A DNA stretch of 64,000 nucleotides. It comes from Odiellus spinosus (lineage: Eukaryota; Arthropoda; Arachnida; Opiliones; Phalangiidae). This document shows, one piece after another, positions 24,201-39,200 of the stretch. Location of the stretch: NCBI GenBank assembly GCA_963920705.1, contig OY987231.1, positions 20,561,024 to 20,625,023 of the forward strand, written 5' to 3'. Position numbers and translations under genes: made by a program. How positions within the stretch are numbered: position 1 is the first letter of the stretch; each line of letters opens with the position of its first letter. The notes under the pieces were generated by a model. The model worked only from the letters and a program-made list of their open reading frames with translations, did no database searches and was not told the origin of the DNA.

Positions 24201-27200
24201 TTTTTTGACGAAAATTCAACTTGTATATTTTATGATTATAAATACCTGGTTTTTGTGCTATAAGCGTGAACCTGACAAGATATACTTCCAAATATAACCA
24301 AATTGTCATTAGGTACGTGAATACATTTAATTCTATTGTCAAACTATGGAAATAAATAAATTTAAAATGTTTTTCGTCTAAAATATTAAAATTGGATTTC
24401 ATGTACACGTACCTTTAGGCTCAAATCGTACATTATATTTTCTTCGCAATTCACTTTTGCAACTTTAGTTTCATTTAGGGTACCGTAACATATTAATATC
24501 TTATCTGAAATAAAATTATACATATTAAAATTAAACTATTTTTGAAGTCATGATCGGCAATTACTCGTGTCGTATAGAGTTGCGCATTCAATGTACAGAT
24601 TCTTCGTGTCTTCAGTTTCCTTCTCCTGAAAAAATTAACACTATCATATCTGGCAGGATTATTTTACTTGTAGATTTACTTACAAACGTTACATTTTGGG
24701 TTCGTCTTATGTCTCGCTCTCTTTCTTGTCTTAAAATGCGCTCTGTAATCCTCTTTAAATAATACGATTGTTTCGCAGCTATGTCCTTTCGACAGGGAAA
24801 CGGTTCCAAATCCACAAATGCAACCTACAGAATAGCGCTTGAAATTGTAATAGGGATTCAAAGTTAGATATGTAGGATCGGATCATGTAAAAGTCAAATT
24901 CTCTGGCATTTTAACTAGGTTCCGATCCTCCAAAATCACGTAAGGCCTCTTAATGAATAAAAATGTACCTTCACTAAATCGTCAACGTCAAAGCAAAGTT
25001 TGACGGCTGTTTTCAATTGCCTCATGACGGACACTGCGTCCTTTTTGGAGAGGATTGCGGTTTCCTGCATTTTTATGATAGCCAGAGCGAAGCGAAAGAT
25101 AACCTTTGGCCCTTCTAATAGAAAACAGTCCCATATTCGCAATACCGTCTATAATGAAGAAATATTGTTTGAAATTAATATAGATGTTGCATTTCTCGTT
25201 GAGTGATAACTGAAATATTTTAAATGGGATCTCCAAGATACAGCTTCAGGTGTTGCTACCTTCCTTTTAAAATATCTTGAAAGGGTTATCTAAAATACTC
25301 TCTCATCACCGGTTTAAACATTCTAACGAAAAGAACCAATTTCTTGTAAGCAGACCATCGAGGGGAAAGGGAATAGAGAAGATTCCGTGTTACCCGCTAC
25401 CACTTTTTGCTTCTTTTTCGTTAATTTTCTAAGAGCTTCCCCTTTCTAGCAACCAGTACTAATATCAAATGTGTAAATGAGAACTTCACTTGAAAAGCAA
25501 TAAAAATGTATTAATGAATCTTAAATTCAGAATTTGAGTTGAATTATAGGAGATTATTGGAATTCTTATCATATATGGGGAAAAGTGCAAATGTTGTTCT
25601 AGGGGAGCTATTTATATTTTTATAATTTCTGTCAGCCCAAATTACAGGAGAAACCCGCGGTATTAAGTATAAATACAGGGTGACAGACAGAAAAAAACCT
25701 ACAAAGCTTTGTGTAAACTAAAGATTAAAGCATTTAAGTACTTTCACGCGAGAGATCGCGCGAGAAACCAACGGGGTCCACATATTAATTATGAGACCAT
25801 AGTGTTGAATTTAAAAAAATGTCTTTCCGGAGAACGCTGATTATATACATATATATTTTAACTGTTGCGGTAATATTTTGTATGAAATAATTCATATTTC
25901 TAATAGTTTTTTAACGATATTTCATTTAAATTTCCATTAATCGTGACGAGTCGGGTGACAAGGTGACTTTAAAATATTTGCGTCATTAAATGAAAACGTA
26001 GGATATCAGTGGCGCCTATAAGTTAAAATAACTATCAACGCCTAGCTCAATGAAATCACCCAAACCCTTTCGGCAGTTTCAACCGGCATTCTGGAAAAAT
26101 TACCAAACAGCTGCGTTTCAATTAATAATATACATAAATACGTCTTTAAAGAGTCCGCGTCCCTAGCGTAGCCTAAGATAAAATTCCTCGGATTTGACAA
26201 TTTAAAACGATATTACGGAGAAACTCGATAATTATATATTCGGTGTCTCGGTACGTTTGCTAGCCACGGGTGAATTAAAAAAAAAACCAAGAAAGAGGTA
26301 CGACAACCACCTGTCCCCGCACGCGTCCTCTTAGAATCGGACAGCGAGCACGCTTTCTCCACAACGCCGAACGAAAACTGATAAGAAATAATCTATAGGG
26401 GCTTTTTTTAAATACAGCCAAGAATATATAGCTATGACCGAGAAACGGCAAAACTCCGATTCTAGGCAAAACAGAATCTTAAGAAAATGTATCGATTAAC
26501 ATTTCAAGGCCCTCGAAATAATATTTCAACCAGATTTGATACTGGAGTTAACAGTAAGAGCAAAGCTAGTGTAGAGTTCAAAATCGGTAATTTACTCGGT
26601 ACATTACTAGGGTATGGTAATTTAGGGTTTGTTCTGGAAAATTACATTAATTTTAATAATTTAAATCATTTTTGATCAAAAATGAACAAATTGCTAAGTC
26701 TATTTTTTAATATATCTGCGTGTTTGCCGTTCTTATTAGGACAGTTCATGTTATTTTTCGTGTCTGAGTGACTTTGCTCTATCAATGCAACGTCAAATAG
26801 TCGAGTGTACCATGAAAACATTTAATTTATCACGAATGTAGGATTTTTTAGCCATAATTAATAATTTTGAAGCGTTTGAAAAAGGAATTCTACATTTTAA
26901 CTCAGAAAAATTCAAAAATCTAAGCTTGACTAACCTTTATATCTATGTATTACTAACTTTCGGAAAAGTGAAATCTAGCTTTACTTGTGGAGTCACGAGG
27001 CGAATATGATATAGTTTTAAATACCCACGAGAACCACCCATGGGAGCTGGGACAATCTTTCTTACGAACTTCTATAAGGTTTAACATTTAACATCAGCTC
27101 GCCTCAGACTTAACTATTATGCCATTTCTTCATGAACGTAAGAATATAACTTAAATATATATATTTGGACCGCTTATAAAAAAGTAACTATTAAAAGGTA

Positions 27201-30200
27201 ACAGTAATTTTATGGGTAATTAATGTCGTAGCGAAACTAATCAGTCTGACATCATTCATTCAGTCGTGGAAAACGCTTTAAGAATATCACGAGATATCCA
27301 TTCCATCCTAAAAAAAGAACACTAGCACTCCTTGTAATATAATCTATCCAAGAAAAGGGAGATTTAAGAAAATTTTAAACCAGCAGCCGCCGGGTCCAGG
27401 TGCAAAACCGAGCCAGGCCTATAAACGAGTATAATTTGAACGTTAAGATATTTGTAAAATTTACACATTGATATTCAGCATTATCAGTAACGCCATTTTG
27501 TTCGCTTTTATTTAAACTCTTCGAGTGCGAGAGGGGCGAGGCTCTGGTCTAACTAACTTGTATATCACTTAGACTTATTAGATCATCGCTTCTAGGCGGG
27601 GAAGTACACACCTTGTTAACTGTTCCTTAAGGACAAATATTATACTTATGTTGTTGTTTCTCGCAAATAATTTCCGGTATTATTTTAGAATATTTTCAGA
27701 TTACCTTAAAAAAGGTCTTAATTTTTTTATTAATCAATATATGCTTCAAAATATGATAATATTTAATTATTAAGGAGTATTTATAAGAAATTCATTACAT
27801 GTTCCTATTTAGGCATAATTAAACAATTTAATAGTTAGGAAAAATCGCTACATATCGATTTGAAAGATTTCAAAACAGCCGCGTTCATAATAGGTCTTGG
27901 AATCGATTTTAAACAGTTTCAAAACGATTCGCTAGAGTCGTGTGAACGGGAAGCCGTCTTTTCTCGAATCGATTTGTTTCGATTTCTCGAAACTGCTTCG
28001 GGAACCAGTTTCATACCGATTCGGTTTGAACAACCAATTGATGAAGCTACAATAAATCACGAAGGAAACCCTTCGGGGATCAATTCCCGGTTGTTTTCAT
28101 AAATGGCGAGTTTTATCCATTAGATGACATAATAACATTTTCATTTATGCTTTCGTTTTAATTAAGCCTAAACAAGGTTGATTAAAATGCTCGTTATCTA
28201 GCGCTGGGTTTGAAAGGTTAACTTTTAATTGGCTCTGTAGTTAAATTCGTAATGAAAGTATAGGGAATAAACCAGGTCTTAATACTATTTTCACAGTTAA
28301 TCTAAATTTAAAATGGTGCAATCAATTCTTGATTTACTAACAGTTCATCACGGAGTTCTAACACGTTCAATACTAAGCCAAATCACCTTGAATTCTATGA
28401 ATTCCAAATAATAAATAATAAAGGAATTAAAAGCTCAAATAGGCATCCTAGTATTACAGCAATTAATATTAGAGTTTATTTTGTCAAGGTCGAATTAAAT
28501 CCGATTAATCAATATCTAGGCGAATAGAACTTCAAAAAGATCAACGTTTACCAGAAAAAAAAAAAAACTGGTTTCACTTAAAACTCTACTGGGAGTCTTA
28601 TTACGTAGATAGACGATCTTAATTCCATAAATTTACACAACAAAAAGAGAAAAAAATCTGGAATTTTGCAGCCTTTCCAGCTGCCACACTTCATCGAAAC
28701 TCTGTTCTATCAATGTGCGGGACTGCGGGTACCCACATTAAAGTTTCAATAAAAAGGATAAGGGCTAGCTGATAGATTATTACAATGACAAATATTACCA
28801 TATATTATACCTTTAAACAGAAACTAATATTTAACAAGAAATCAGTCTATTAACAATAACTTCTTCGCTAGTTTTTAAACTTCTTTTCAATGGTATACTA
28901 AGTACATGTCGTGGCTTAAAGGTACACAAACTGAGGAGCCAAACCCAGTTCGAAAAAGTCACACCCTCGTGAGCGTGTCGTCACGTATGATGTTGTGGGG
29001 AAGTACGTAGTGCCCTTATTGGCCAAAAAGAAACCAACGAAGTAACCACTCCCTGAAACATTTTTAAAACTTTGTACGCCACTCAGCTTGTGTCCCTTTA
29101 AGAGCGAGGTTTGGAATTTTTTGAGGAAGGAAACATGGCTGATTATATAGGCACTCGATTCCGGTGAGGAAGGGGTATCTGTGGGTCATCATTTCACCCC
29201 GATTTATTTTCAACGCGCTAGATGATTGGTGTAATTCCGCGTCCTGACTGATTTCACGTTTACTATTTGTTTTTGATATAATATTTATTTTCAATAATAA
29301 TCTTACCGAGAACGCTCTGGGGTAGGTATACATCTGTTTCTGGAACATATATGTGTGTAAAAAGCTTTAGAAGTTAATTCGACTAGCTTGCCCCCATATT
29401 GGCCTTTCCAATGAAGTAAGGGGACCCCTTCTGTTCCCTCTCACCTGGATAAACAAAGGATATAGATAGATGATGGGGGGGGGGGAGGGTTATTACACCT
29501 ATTAAGACGAAAGATAAAAAAGGTACGGCGCAGATGCGCCGTTTGGCAAATTGTTTCAACAGTCGTGTGGCCCATTTGAACCATCCAGGAACAAAGTCAC
29601 CTCCAAAAATAAAAGAAAAAGAACCAGCTGCCTCGTGATTTTATTCTCTTATTAAAGACTCTCTTCCAACCAAGGGTTCGAGGACCATTTAGGACCAATC
29701 GTACCTAAGACGGCAACCTTGTTTGGAAAGGGTCTCTCAAGACACGCGTACGTTAATCTACGATGGGAGGGACGCGCGTGTAAGGGGTGCAGTTTCCAAA
29801 AATTGTATCGTTTCAGACTCGTGATCTTGGCTTTATAGGCTTTAGCCCTCGAGATTCTTTCTTGCAAACCGAGAAATTTTGGGATGCAACAGATGTTTTA
29901 GCCATCAGGCGGATGAAAAGAGAGAAAATGTTTATTAAACTAATCTATTTCCTCTCTCTTTTTTTAAAAAGAAAACCTGAAGATGGGTTCTTGAATTGAA
30001 ACTGATTTAAAGAAGTATTAATTTTTTTGCCCGAGATATTTTTAATTACGGTTTGCTAATGCAATTCGTGTCTGGTGTCATTTATCATATTTTATTTGGA
30101 AACCTCTTTTTGGCTTCCATCCAGTCTCAACCAATTTTATTGATTGTTGAAAACTTTTACCTCTGGGGTTTTAATTAAAATTTAAATTTTCGTGTACAAT

Positions 30201-33200
30201 CAAAAAATTACAAACGAAATTATGTTATGTTTAAGTCTTATGATACCTTTCCTAGAATTTTTGAATAAAAAGATTATTTAAAAAATATCTTTTTAATATT
30301 CAAATTAATTCAGACTCCGCTATCTAGAGCCTCAATTACACTAAAATTTAACTCCTGGCAAGTAACCCGTATTCATTATTCCATTGGAATTTTTTAAATT
30401 CCAAAAACACCGGCTTATAACTTATATCTTCATTTCTTTCACGTAGATAGGTCTTCTTTGTCACCATAAGTAAATATTAAACAATCATCTAAGTTAGCCA
30501 ATGGACAAAACTCTTTTTCTGCGCGGAAAGTTATGACAAATGCATATTTTGAAAATTTTTAAAGGAAAAATGAGCATAGAGTTTGATCTGCGCAGATTTT
30601 ACAAAGCAACTTAAATTTCTTATTTTCTTAACTTCATAACATTGTAAAATCATCTGCGTAGATCAGATTGAATGCTTTTGAAATGCTATTTCAACAAAAC
30701 ATTAGTTAAAACTTGGATTATGCGCTCCAACTAGCATTATTATCAATGAATAACAAAAACTGGCTATCAATGGCGGCAAACAGTGGAAAACATTAGTAAC
30801 TAACAAAACAACTTTCGAGTCTGCCTATTCTTTATCAGAAGCCGATGAAACCCTCCTTTGAAGTCTATTACTCCCAGGTCTTGTTTACCCCTCTCTGTAT
30901 GGGTTAGTTTCAAAAAGCGCGATTCGTACGCCTCCTAACGGTAGATATTTTCGGAGCGAATATCTCTAGCAGCCTTGGAGTTCGTCAAAAAAACGTCGTC
31001 GTTTGTTGAGAGAGAGAATTTCCAATTTTCCGTAGACAGGGGGTATGAAGTAGGACCCCTCCGATCTCGTAAAATTGGGAATTTTACCCATACAGAGAGG
31101 AGCGCTATATGGAACATTGGAGTAGTAGACTTCAAAGGAGGGTTTCATCTACTTCTGTCTTTATCCATAGCAGCCACGCTATGTTAGTAACTACTTTTGC
31201 CAGTGTTTGCCCTTAGAGGACGCTTATGAACACCAGATTTGGTTATATTTTAAGATAGTTGTACGTTATAATTAGTCCTAACCTCCACGTAAGCTGATAG
31301 AGGCTCAAAAATAACTTATAGGATTATAATATAATACTTTTGCTGTCACGTATACATTCCATTCGTTTTTTTAAACCAATTAGAGGAGCGTATTAATAGA
31401 AATAATTAAACGCAACCCCTCGCTTCTATAGGGTAATTCAAAGAAGCGCGATGAACGTACTTATTACGAAATTGAGCTGGAGGGAGTTATACTTTGGAAA
31501 AACTCTTTCTGCGGCGAGATTTCCATAACTTAAGACATTACTCTAACAATCTGAAAGAGAGACGCTCTATTTGTAGTTCAAATAGCTCGAAGATTTCATA
31601 GTGCGTGAGGCTAAATAGCCTTCTGTTTCAATGATTTAGACAAATTAGAAAGATAGGGTAACTATAAGTTTCGTACATATCGAAATATCAAACTGATTCT
31701 GTTCATAAATCTAATCCGAGTTCTCTTTTTGCACCCCTCCTTCTTATCTCGCGGGATCGCGCGTGGATAAGTCGTTTTTTTTCTGGCCTTCGCGCAATTA
31801 AGTTTTTCGTTCAAGCAACGCGTGCGTGGAACGTGTAGGTCTTGTCAAATCCGCGGCGGTTTCTTAATAGCCAAAGGCGATATTGATACGAAGGCCGTTT
31901 TATAATATATAATCAGAACGGGAATTAAAAAAAAAAATTCTTGGTGGTGGACTTCGGGGATAAAATCGTTAAGCAACGACTATAAACTGAAATTTCATTC
32001 TCATTTTCTTTTCAAGAGCGAGTGAAGAAGAAAATTTAAATTTATCTTACACCTAAGCCACAAATAAACAAAATGTACTTCCGCGAGGGTGACGTGTTGT
32101 TCAGTTCATTAGGGTACAAATCCTTTTTGTAACAAGGAGGCTTAATCCCGTGGAGGGAGGGGTACTGATTGTACAGTGCCATGTCCAAGCGAGTTATAAG
32201 GGAAATAATTTGGTTTTTCTTATTGGCTTAGCAGGGGAACAGGTGGAACAATAAATTCTATAGGTTTGGCATAGTTTTAATTAATTGCAATTAAAAGCGT
32301 TATGATGGCTTAACCTACATTAATATTATAAAATGCGGGACAAAATTAGGCCTAAGGTCTCTATAATCTATACTTAACGCGATTTCATGTTCCCTTTAAT
32401 TCTGAACCGAAATGAGTCGTGCCTCCCTGGTTCATATTCGAAAAAAAAAAAAAAAAAAATTAAATTGCCAAACGTTAATAATGTATTAATGGATATTTTA
32501 AGATAATTATATCGTATTATTTTATTGAAAGGTTGTTTGCTTTTTATTTGAGGGACCAAGAGAGGCTCTTATATTTCATGTAATTTATAAATATTACTAA
32601 TACAGTAATTGTTACAAAACTCTAGGAGGAAAAATGATGTCATTTTTTGTAATCTCCCACATTTAAATGTTGATAAATGTTTTATATCCGTCTACGGGTG
32701 TTTGAGAAAATCGAGAGTGAATTCAACCAACATTTCGAGAACTTTTTACGCATCTAAGAACGTACGAACACAACATAGGTCTCTGTTGACATCCTCGAGT
32801 ATACTTTTTGTTTTCTAGCAGCTCTAGAAAGAACTTAAGCCCACTCGCATTCCTTTTCCCTTATAGGCTAATTCCCCTTAATTCCTTATAAGCTAGGGCT
32901 TGTAGTTTAATTCACACTAATGGTGTTAGGATTTTACTTTAAATTTCGCTAATCAATATGCTAGGATATGTTCACAAATTATTTCAAGCGCATAAATTAA
33001 TTCTCGGTAACGTGATAATATGAAAAATCAGTTGTAGATTTACAAACAAGGGTTATTAATTTGTAATTCAAGAGGAAAGATACGCTAGGGGGCGCACAGT
33101 GAATTTTTTGTGTTATTCTCACTAAGAACCCCCTCACCAAAATTCTGGTTCGTTTAGAGGGGTTGTGTACTACGAGAAAGAAAGGCAGCGTTTCTATAGA

Positions 33201-36200
33201 ACCGGACATCCACAGCCCCTATAGACCCCATTCAAACTTGACTACTTGGAAGATGATTTAATTCACTTTTGCGTATATCCATATATATAAAATAGCTTAC
33301 AAAGTCTAGCCTACAGTTCTCTTCTCAGAGGGAACACGCGATATAGTAAATTGTCCTGATTTTATATATATTTAAATACGTTAACTAAAGATATTCATCG
33401 CCTGGGGTGTCTTTTTTTACTTACGTACGAGTCTACGAAAGAAAAAAAAGACACCGATTAAGTATGCTATCTTATAATACAGAAGAGGAGATCAACGTTT
33501 TTCTTCATTAAAAATTCGCTAGACGCTTATATAATTTATTTCTTTAGTATATCTAACCGAACCGAAGAAAGTACGTATTTAATATTGGTATTAAAGACAC
33601 CGCGCGCAACGGGAAACAATTGATTTTAAATATTAAATGGGTCTCTTTTCTAAGATGGTGGATTCAATTAAGTCATAATTGTTTAAGATTATTGTTTTTC
33701 GTCACGCGCTGGTGAGGATTATTTGCACTATTGTGGGTTTTTTTTCAAATTTTCCTACGTAATAATGACTGTCGAAAGATTAGGTCACAAATAACAATCA
33801 TCCCAATTGGGATGTTCTTTAACGTATTTTATCTTACAATTACTGGTACAATAACGAATCGCTCCTAAAGTATATTTCCAATTTAATTATTCTTAAGTTA
33901 TAAATTTGGATTCGTTAGAATTATAGACAGTTCTTATATAAAGTTACTAATCAAAAAGTCCTGTTTTGTCAGCCATATCTATAGCTAAAAGATGTTCTCC
34001 ATCGCTCGGGGCCATTTCGAACAAATACTATTATAATAATTATCTCTAACTGCGCGGAAAATATACATTACCATACCTACATTCGACTTTAATAATTGGC
34101 CATTGGCTTTTAATTATTAGTTTTTGTTCGACTCTAACGAAGGAGACAAAATACTACAACTAATTAGATTCGTGTAATTAACGCCACTATATGTATAAAT
34201 ATAATGGTCTTACGGATGAGATTTCACGGTGTTATACTTGGAATTTGTTCTTATAATATCCATAAAACATTAAAACTCGTCAAATATTTCTCTTTAAAGG
34301 CAATATCTGCTCTGATATTTGCCCCTTTTAAATGCTCTTCCCTTACGAACACAGTCTAGCAGGTGTTCAATTAACCAGGCACTCTCTTTCTCGGACTGAA
34401 TCCCCGCCTCATTAAATAATGAAAAACACTAAACGTTCCCCCCTCTTGACTTTTATGGCTTCTATTGCCAGAAAAGTTTCATAAAGCTTTCGCTCCAGTA
34501 AACAACAGCAGGTAAAATGTTATAAAAACGAGATGAACCCGACTATTAAAAAATAGTGGTCGCATGTCGACCCGGGTCTGGAAAAACTCATCCAACCATA
34601 ACCGTAGCTACTTCGTGATAAGCGCGCCAAGGCGGAATCGATGAAAAAAATATATTTCGGGGATTCGTGTGTCGGAACAGGTGGCCCATGACGACTTGGG
34701 CGCGTGGCTATGGCCAACAGCCTTTGCTACGACCAACGCTGGACGTAGAAGAATAAGCAGAATGCTTTTGAATTCGAGAAAAATAAGTTGAACGTCCATA
34801 AGACGGGTCGTATCGTTCGCCCCCCCCCCTACTATTTGTACTGAAGAAATCCACCTTTTGGCGTGCGCCAGATCTATTGTGATATGCCCTAAGCTGGCGC
34901 AGCTGCTAAAGTTCTTTTTCTTTTGAATAGTTCCGCAGAAGGTAGAGAAAAGAAATATCCACGTGCCAGATGTTTTAGGCTAGCGCCGATTCTATATTCT
35001 TCGTCAGTTTTTGTTGAATTTACCCCCTAACCCTCGAAGGACGCGAGCACTCGGAAACCGGGTATTGTACCACGCGTTACCATGAAATCCTTTATACTAG
35101 GGCTAAGGGTAGGACCGCCATTCATGGGCTCTTCTGGTCGCGTGCCGTCGGTCTATTTAAATTTTTAAAAATCTCTTTTTACATTCGAAATATTCGTGGC
35201 CAAAAATTCAATCTTATTAAGCTTTGGGTTGACGCATTGGCGCTCCCTGTTTAAGGTCGAATCAAGTGTTACTTAGTGCGCAGCCACGGTAAACCTTATC
35301 GGAATAATAATTTCAAATTTCTATTGACAAATTATACAGTTACGAATGACGGAATAATGTTTACATCGTAGCTTCGACTGGGCTTAAAAATAATCATTCC
35401 GGTTTGGTGGGAAAACTTTATAAATAAATCATTTCGTGGCCAATGACGTTTCCGTATAGTTATTTGTTTGTTAGTGGTTAGGATTTCAGTGCAAGCCCTA
35501 AAACTTCATCTTTAATTGATGAATAATTGCTAATTGGTTCAGCGTTACTGTAAAATGATCATCAGTTTAAAATTTGCTTTGATTTATAATGGACTGGTTC
35601 AATTAAAATTCCGTCCTGCACCTCACCATCAACTCCGCCTTAAATGGATTGACGCAAAAAAACTGAACTTTGAGTTGGACGCTATATAAAACCATTCGGT
35701 TTTTTCGCTCGAGTAAAGCGTTAATTTAAAATCCGATCTTCGCATTTTAAATAAACACTTTCAAAACTAAGCGAAGTAGAGGATAAAACGGAAATAACTC
35801 AAAACAAGGCCTCCAGATTGTGTTTAGTCTATCGAAAACGATGTCAGATGGGGTCTTCGTATTCCGGTTCCCCCCTACACATGGTACCAACGTGTCCCAA
35901 ACCGAGTCTGACTTAAGGAGGGAAAAAAGTTAAAATTTAGAACTCCCATCTTTGAAAGCCAATTATACGAGCAAAGTCCAACCGCGAAGGGGAAAAAGTA
36001 CAGTAGCTGAAAAAATGCATTCCAACAGCTATAATAATACGGCGTTAGCACGATGGGAGAGGGATAGCGTAGACACGAGCTAAGGTCAATTGAAAAGACC
36101 AACGTCGATATAACTTGTCAGTTGAGGTCGAATCGTTTCGCGGGTTTTTCGGACTCCTCTAACCTTCCATTCTTTAGCTACCATCGTCAGGGGATCTTTC

Positions 36201-39200
36201 TCCGATATACCAGAGTATATATACGTATTCTAACGCCCCTCTCCATCTCTCTCTCTCTTTCTCTCTCTAAGCGTGGTACTAGGAGGGCTTAGAAGCTGAG
36301 GGGAGACTAGGGGAAAAGATAGGAGAATTCGGCAGCTGCTGTGTCGGTCGCGAGTTACCCTCGGGGCACTCATTCTTTATAAAATGAGATGAGGGTTTTC
36401 TCCGCTACCCTGAATATTAGCGGCAGTCTCTCTTTACACATTCGCTTGAAAAGTTTAGTTTTGTGATAGGAGTCGCTTAGAATCGTTTTGGTCCACAAAC
36501 CTATCCAACTATATTCAAAAACCGTTGGCAGTGTTTCGTAAAGCGTGTTTCAGTAATGGAATAAGATTTTTGGTTAACGATTATAAACGAAACGCGAACG
36601 AACATGAAAAATTTACCTTTCTCAATCGCGCTAATTTACTTAGTCGCGAAAGTAAGTTGTTCAACAACGACGACGACAACCGAAGTGCCAAATAAAACGG
36701 ATGATTTGTCTCGGGTTTTGCTCATCTTGCAACACCAAGTTAAAACTTTGCAAAGGGCCCGTCTACAAGATCAAGCCATAATAAAAAGACTGAAGAACTT
36801 GCAGCATCATCATCTCGAAAGTCAAAGTTCAGAATCTTCGGGTGAAACCGAAACGCCAGTACCCTCAAAGGACGCGATTCAGTTTCTCGAATTAGAAAGA
36901 GAAAGTTTAAATGCCTTGCAAAATCAAATTTCCGAGTTAAAGGAACATCTATCCGAGATGGTCAACGGCAAAGAAAGAGAGGCTAAAGCGTGGGTCATCA
37001 TCGGCGAATTGCGCAATGAGCAAGAGACTTTAAAAACCGAGCTGGTAAAACTGAAAAAGGAATTTCACGAACGCCCGACGGTCCTGGCCGAAGAAGACGC
37101 TAATGCTTTGAAACATTTCAAGACCACCCAAGTGGCGACGAAATGGTTGCAGAAGACGGTGGAAGAACTTCGAAGCGAAATGTCGGAGTTAGCTCAATCC
37201 GTCAATGTTTCGGCCGCTTTTAGACAAAGTCAGATTGTCGAGAACAATTTGACCTTTGTCCACAGCGACTTACGATCTGTCCGGAGCGAAGTGGAGGAAC
37301 TGAGAGCCGTGGAAACGAAACACGAAGCCCAACTGGAACAAGTCAAGCGAGAGGTATCCGACATGGGTACCCTAATCAGGCTCGTTTCAAAGAAACACGA
37401 GGATATTTCTAATGAAGTAAGTTCAAATCTTTGCGCTTAGAATCACATAGATAGAAGAATTAGCCTCAGATCCGAAAATTAATTTTGTGAAGATCTAATT
37501 TTAAATATCTTCATGGCCACGATTGAACAGAAATTGGAGGTACATAAAAAATAGCCACTGAATTTTAACGATGGCATGCCAGAGTTTTAACTTTTTGTCA
37601 GATACATTTGTAAATATTTAACGAAAAAAAAATATCTTATCACTTAGACGACCTCGGCACGTCAACGTAACGGTAGTTCTTCGACAAAAACACCAAAAAT
37701 GCCCCAATCCAGCCTTGAGAATAAGGATTTAAATTCTGAACGACGTGTTAGACTTTTTTTTTTATTTTCAACTTTCCATGTTAAGATAAAAATGAAAAAA
37801 TAAGACTATTACCCCACTTACGTTCTTTACACGAAGGTTTTACTTTCTTATTTCTATACGGGGGGGGGGGGGGGGATTCGAGATAGTTCGCTTTTGAAAG
37901 GTCCCGAAAATATTGAAATTACAGGTTATGGAAGATTGATATGGAAATTAATTTTTGCCTAGAAATGGAGGAAGTCTATAATATTATAGGCTTGATTAAT
38001 TTTTTATTGGCGCTTTTAGAGACAAATTATATTGCTATGCAAATTCATACGTAGATTTGAGACATTTTGGGCTGGAGGCTTCTTAGATAATTATACCCAA
38101 GAAAGAAATGATGTTATCATGCACGACGTAATTGGTGTATACGTATTTTACACGTATCTTGCGGTGGAAATTATCTTATACGTGGAGATTGACCAATAAA
38201 CGTAGAGCCCTGAAGTTTTCTTTCCTGTTCGCAAGAACGGTATATTCGCCCGGGATTTGAGTTGACGAACGTTGTCTGCTTATATGATTTGGCTTTCCAT
38301 TGACCTTAGATGCCAAAGACCAGGTAATAAAATAGGTTATTGGCACTGAGTCACCAACGGAAGGCCGTATCACTTAAACATTTGACGCTGAACACGGAAA
38401 TAACGAAACTAATAAACTAAATTAAATTAAATCTAATATTAAATTTAAATTCTGGGATGAAAAAAGAAAGAGAACATTTAAAAACACGAAAAAACCGTTA
38501 ATATTTTCAATTTACTTCGGTTATTAAATAAGTTATGGACGTTGAAAATCGTCGCTTTGATTAAAAATGTAATTTTTTTTAAATCAAATCCTAATTAAGA
38601 GCTCAAAATGTTCTATCATGATGGCGTCACATCTTTTTGAGGTCATGACATCAAGGTGTATATTTAACCTTCATAATTATGAGGTTTTTCCTTTAAAAAC
38701 CAAATTTCACTGAAAAATAGTTAAAATTTGTTTAAAGGTATAGTCTCACTAAATCTTGATTTGTTTTATGAAATTAAGCTTAGTGAAATTATAATATACC
38801 GTGCACTCTGGCCTAGAACTCCATAATATAAAAGTTGTATTAAGACCCATTACGCAAAAAAAGGTGACGTCACTATGGATTAACATTTCGAGTTTTGAAT
38901 TAATAGCTACGAAGTTGAAACTTGAAAAACAGTCAAAGCCAGTTTTAGGGTGTGTAGACCGTGAGGCCTAGAGCTAGAGATTACGCGTACCCTCCCTAAG
39001 GTATACCATAACCAGGATTTTAATCAATGAATATTTTATTTATTTTTTTTTGAAATTGACAATGCTAACATCCGATCGGGATTTCATATAGAAAGGGGAT
39101 GGGCCCCAACTGCTGTGGTTTGCGGATTAGAAAAATTCGTTCATAAAAGTACTACTTTTAATGTTATATTATATCTCTCAGTTGGCGGATTCCTTATGAA

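Noticed and set aside
24059..25148. LRRK-type kinase or Rho-GEF as the identity of the propeller exons
   Set aside because: The blade wording first suggested these families. The exon immediately upstream encodes a TBC C-terminal half (LRIWDCFLLEGPKVIFRFALA), and no kinase, ROC or DH exon is present.
29526..29541. GC hairpin as a transcription terminator
   Set aside because: No adjacent gene ends here and rho-independent terminators do not apply to a nuclear eukaryotic gene.
37859..37876. Poly-G runs here and at about 6053 and 29474 as functional G-quadruplexes
   Set aside because: Simple homopolymers in non-coding DNA. They lack the four separated G-tracts and are also frequent sites of sequencing error.
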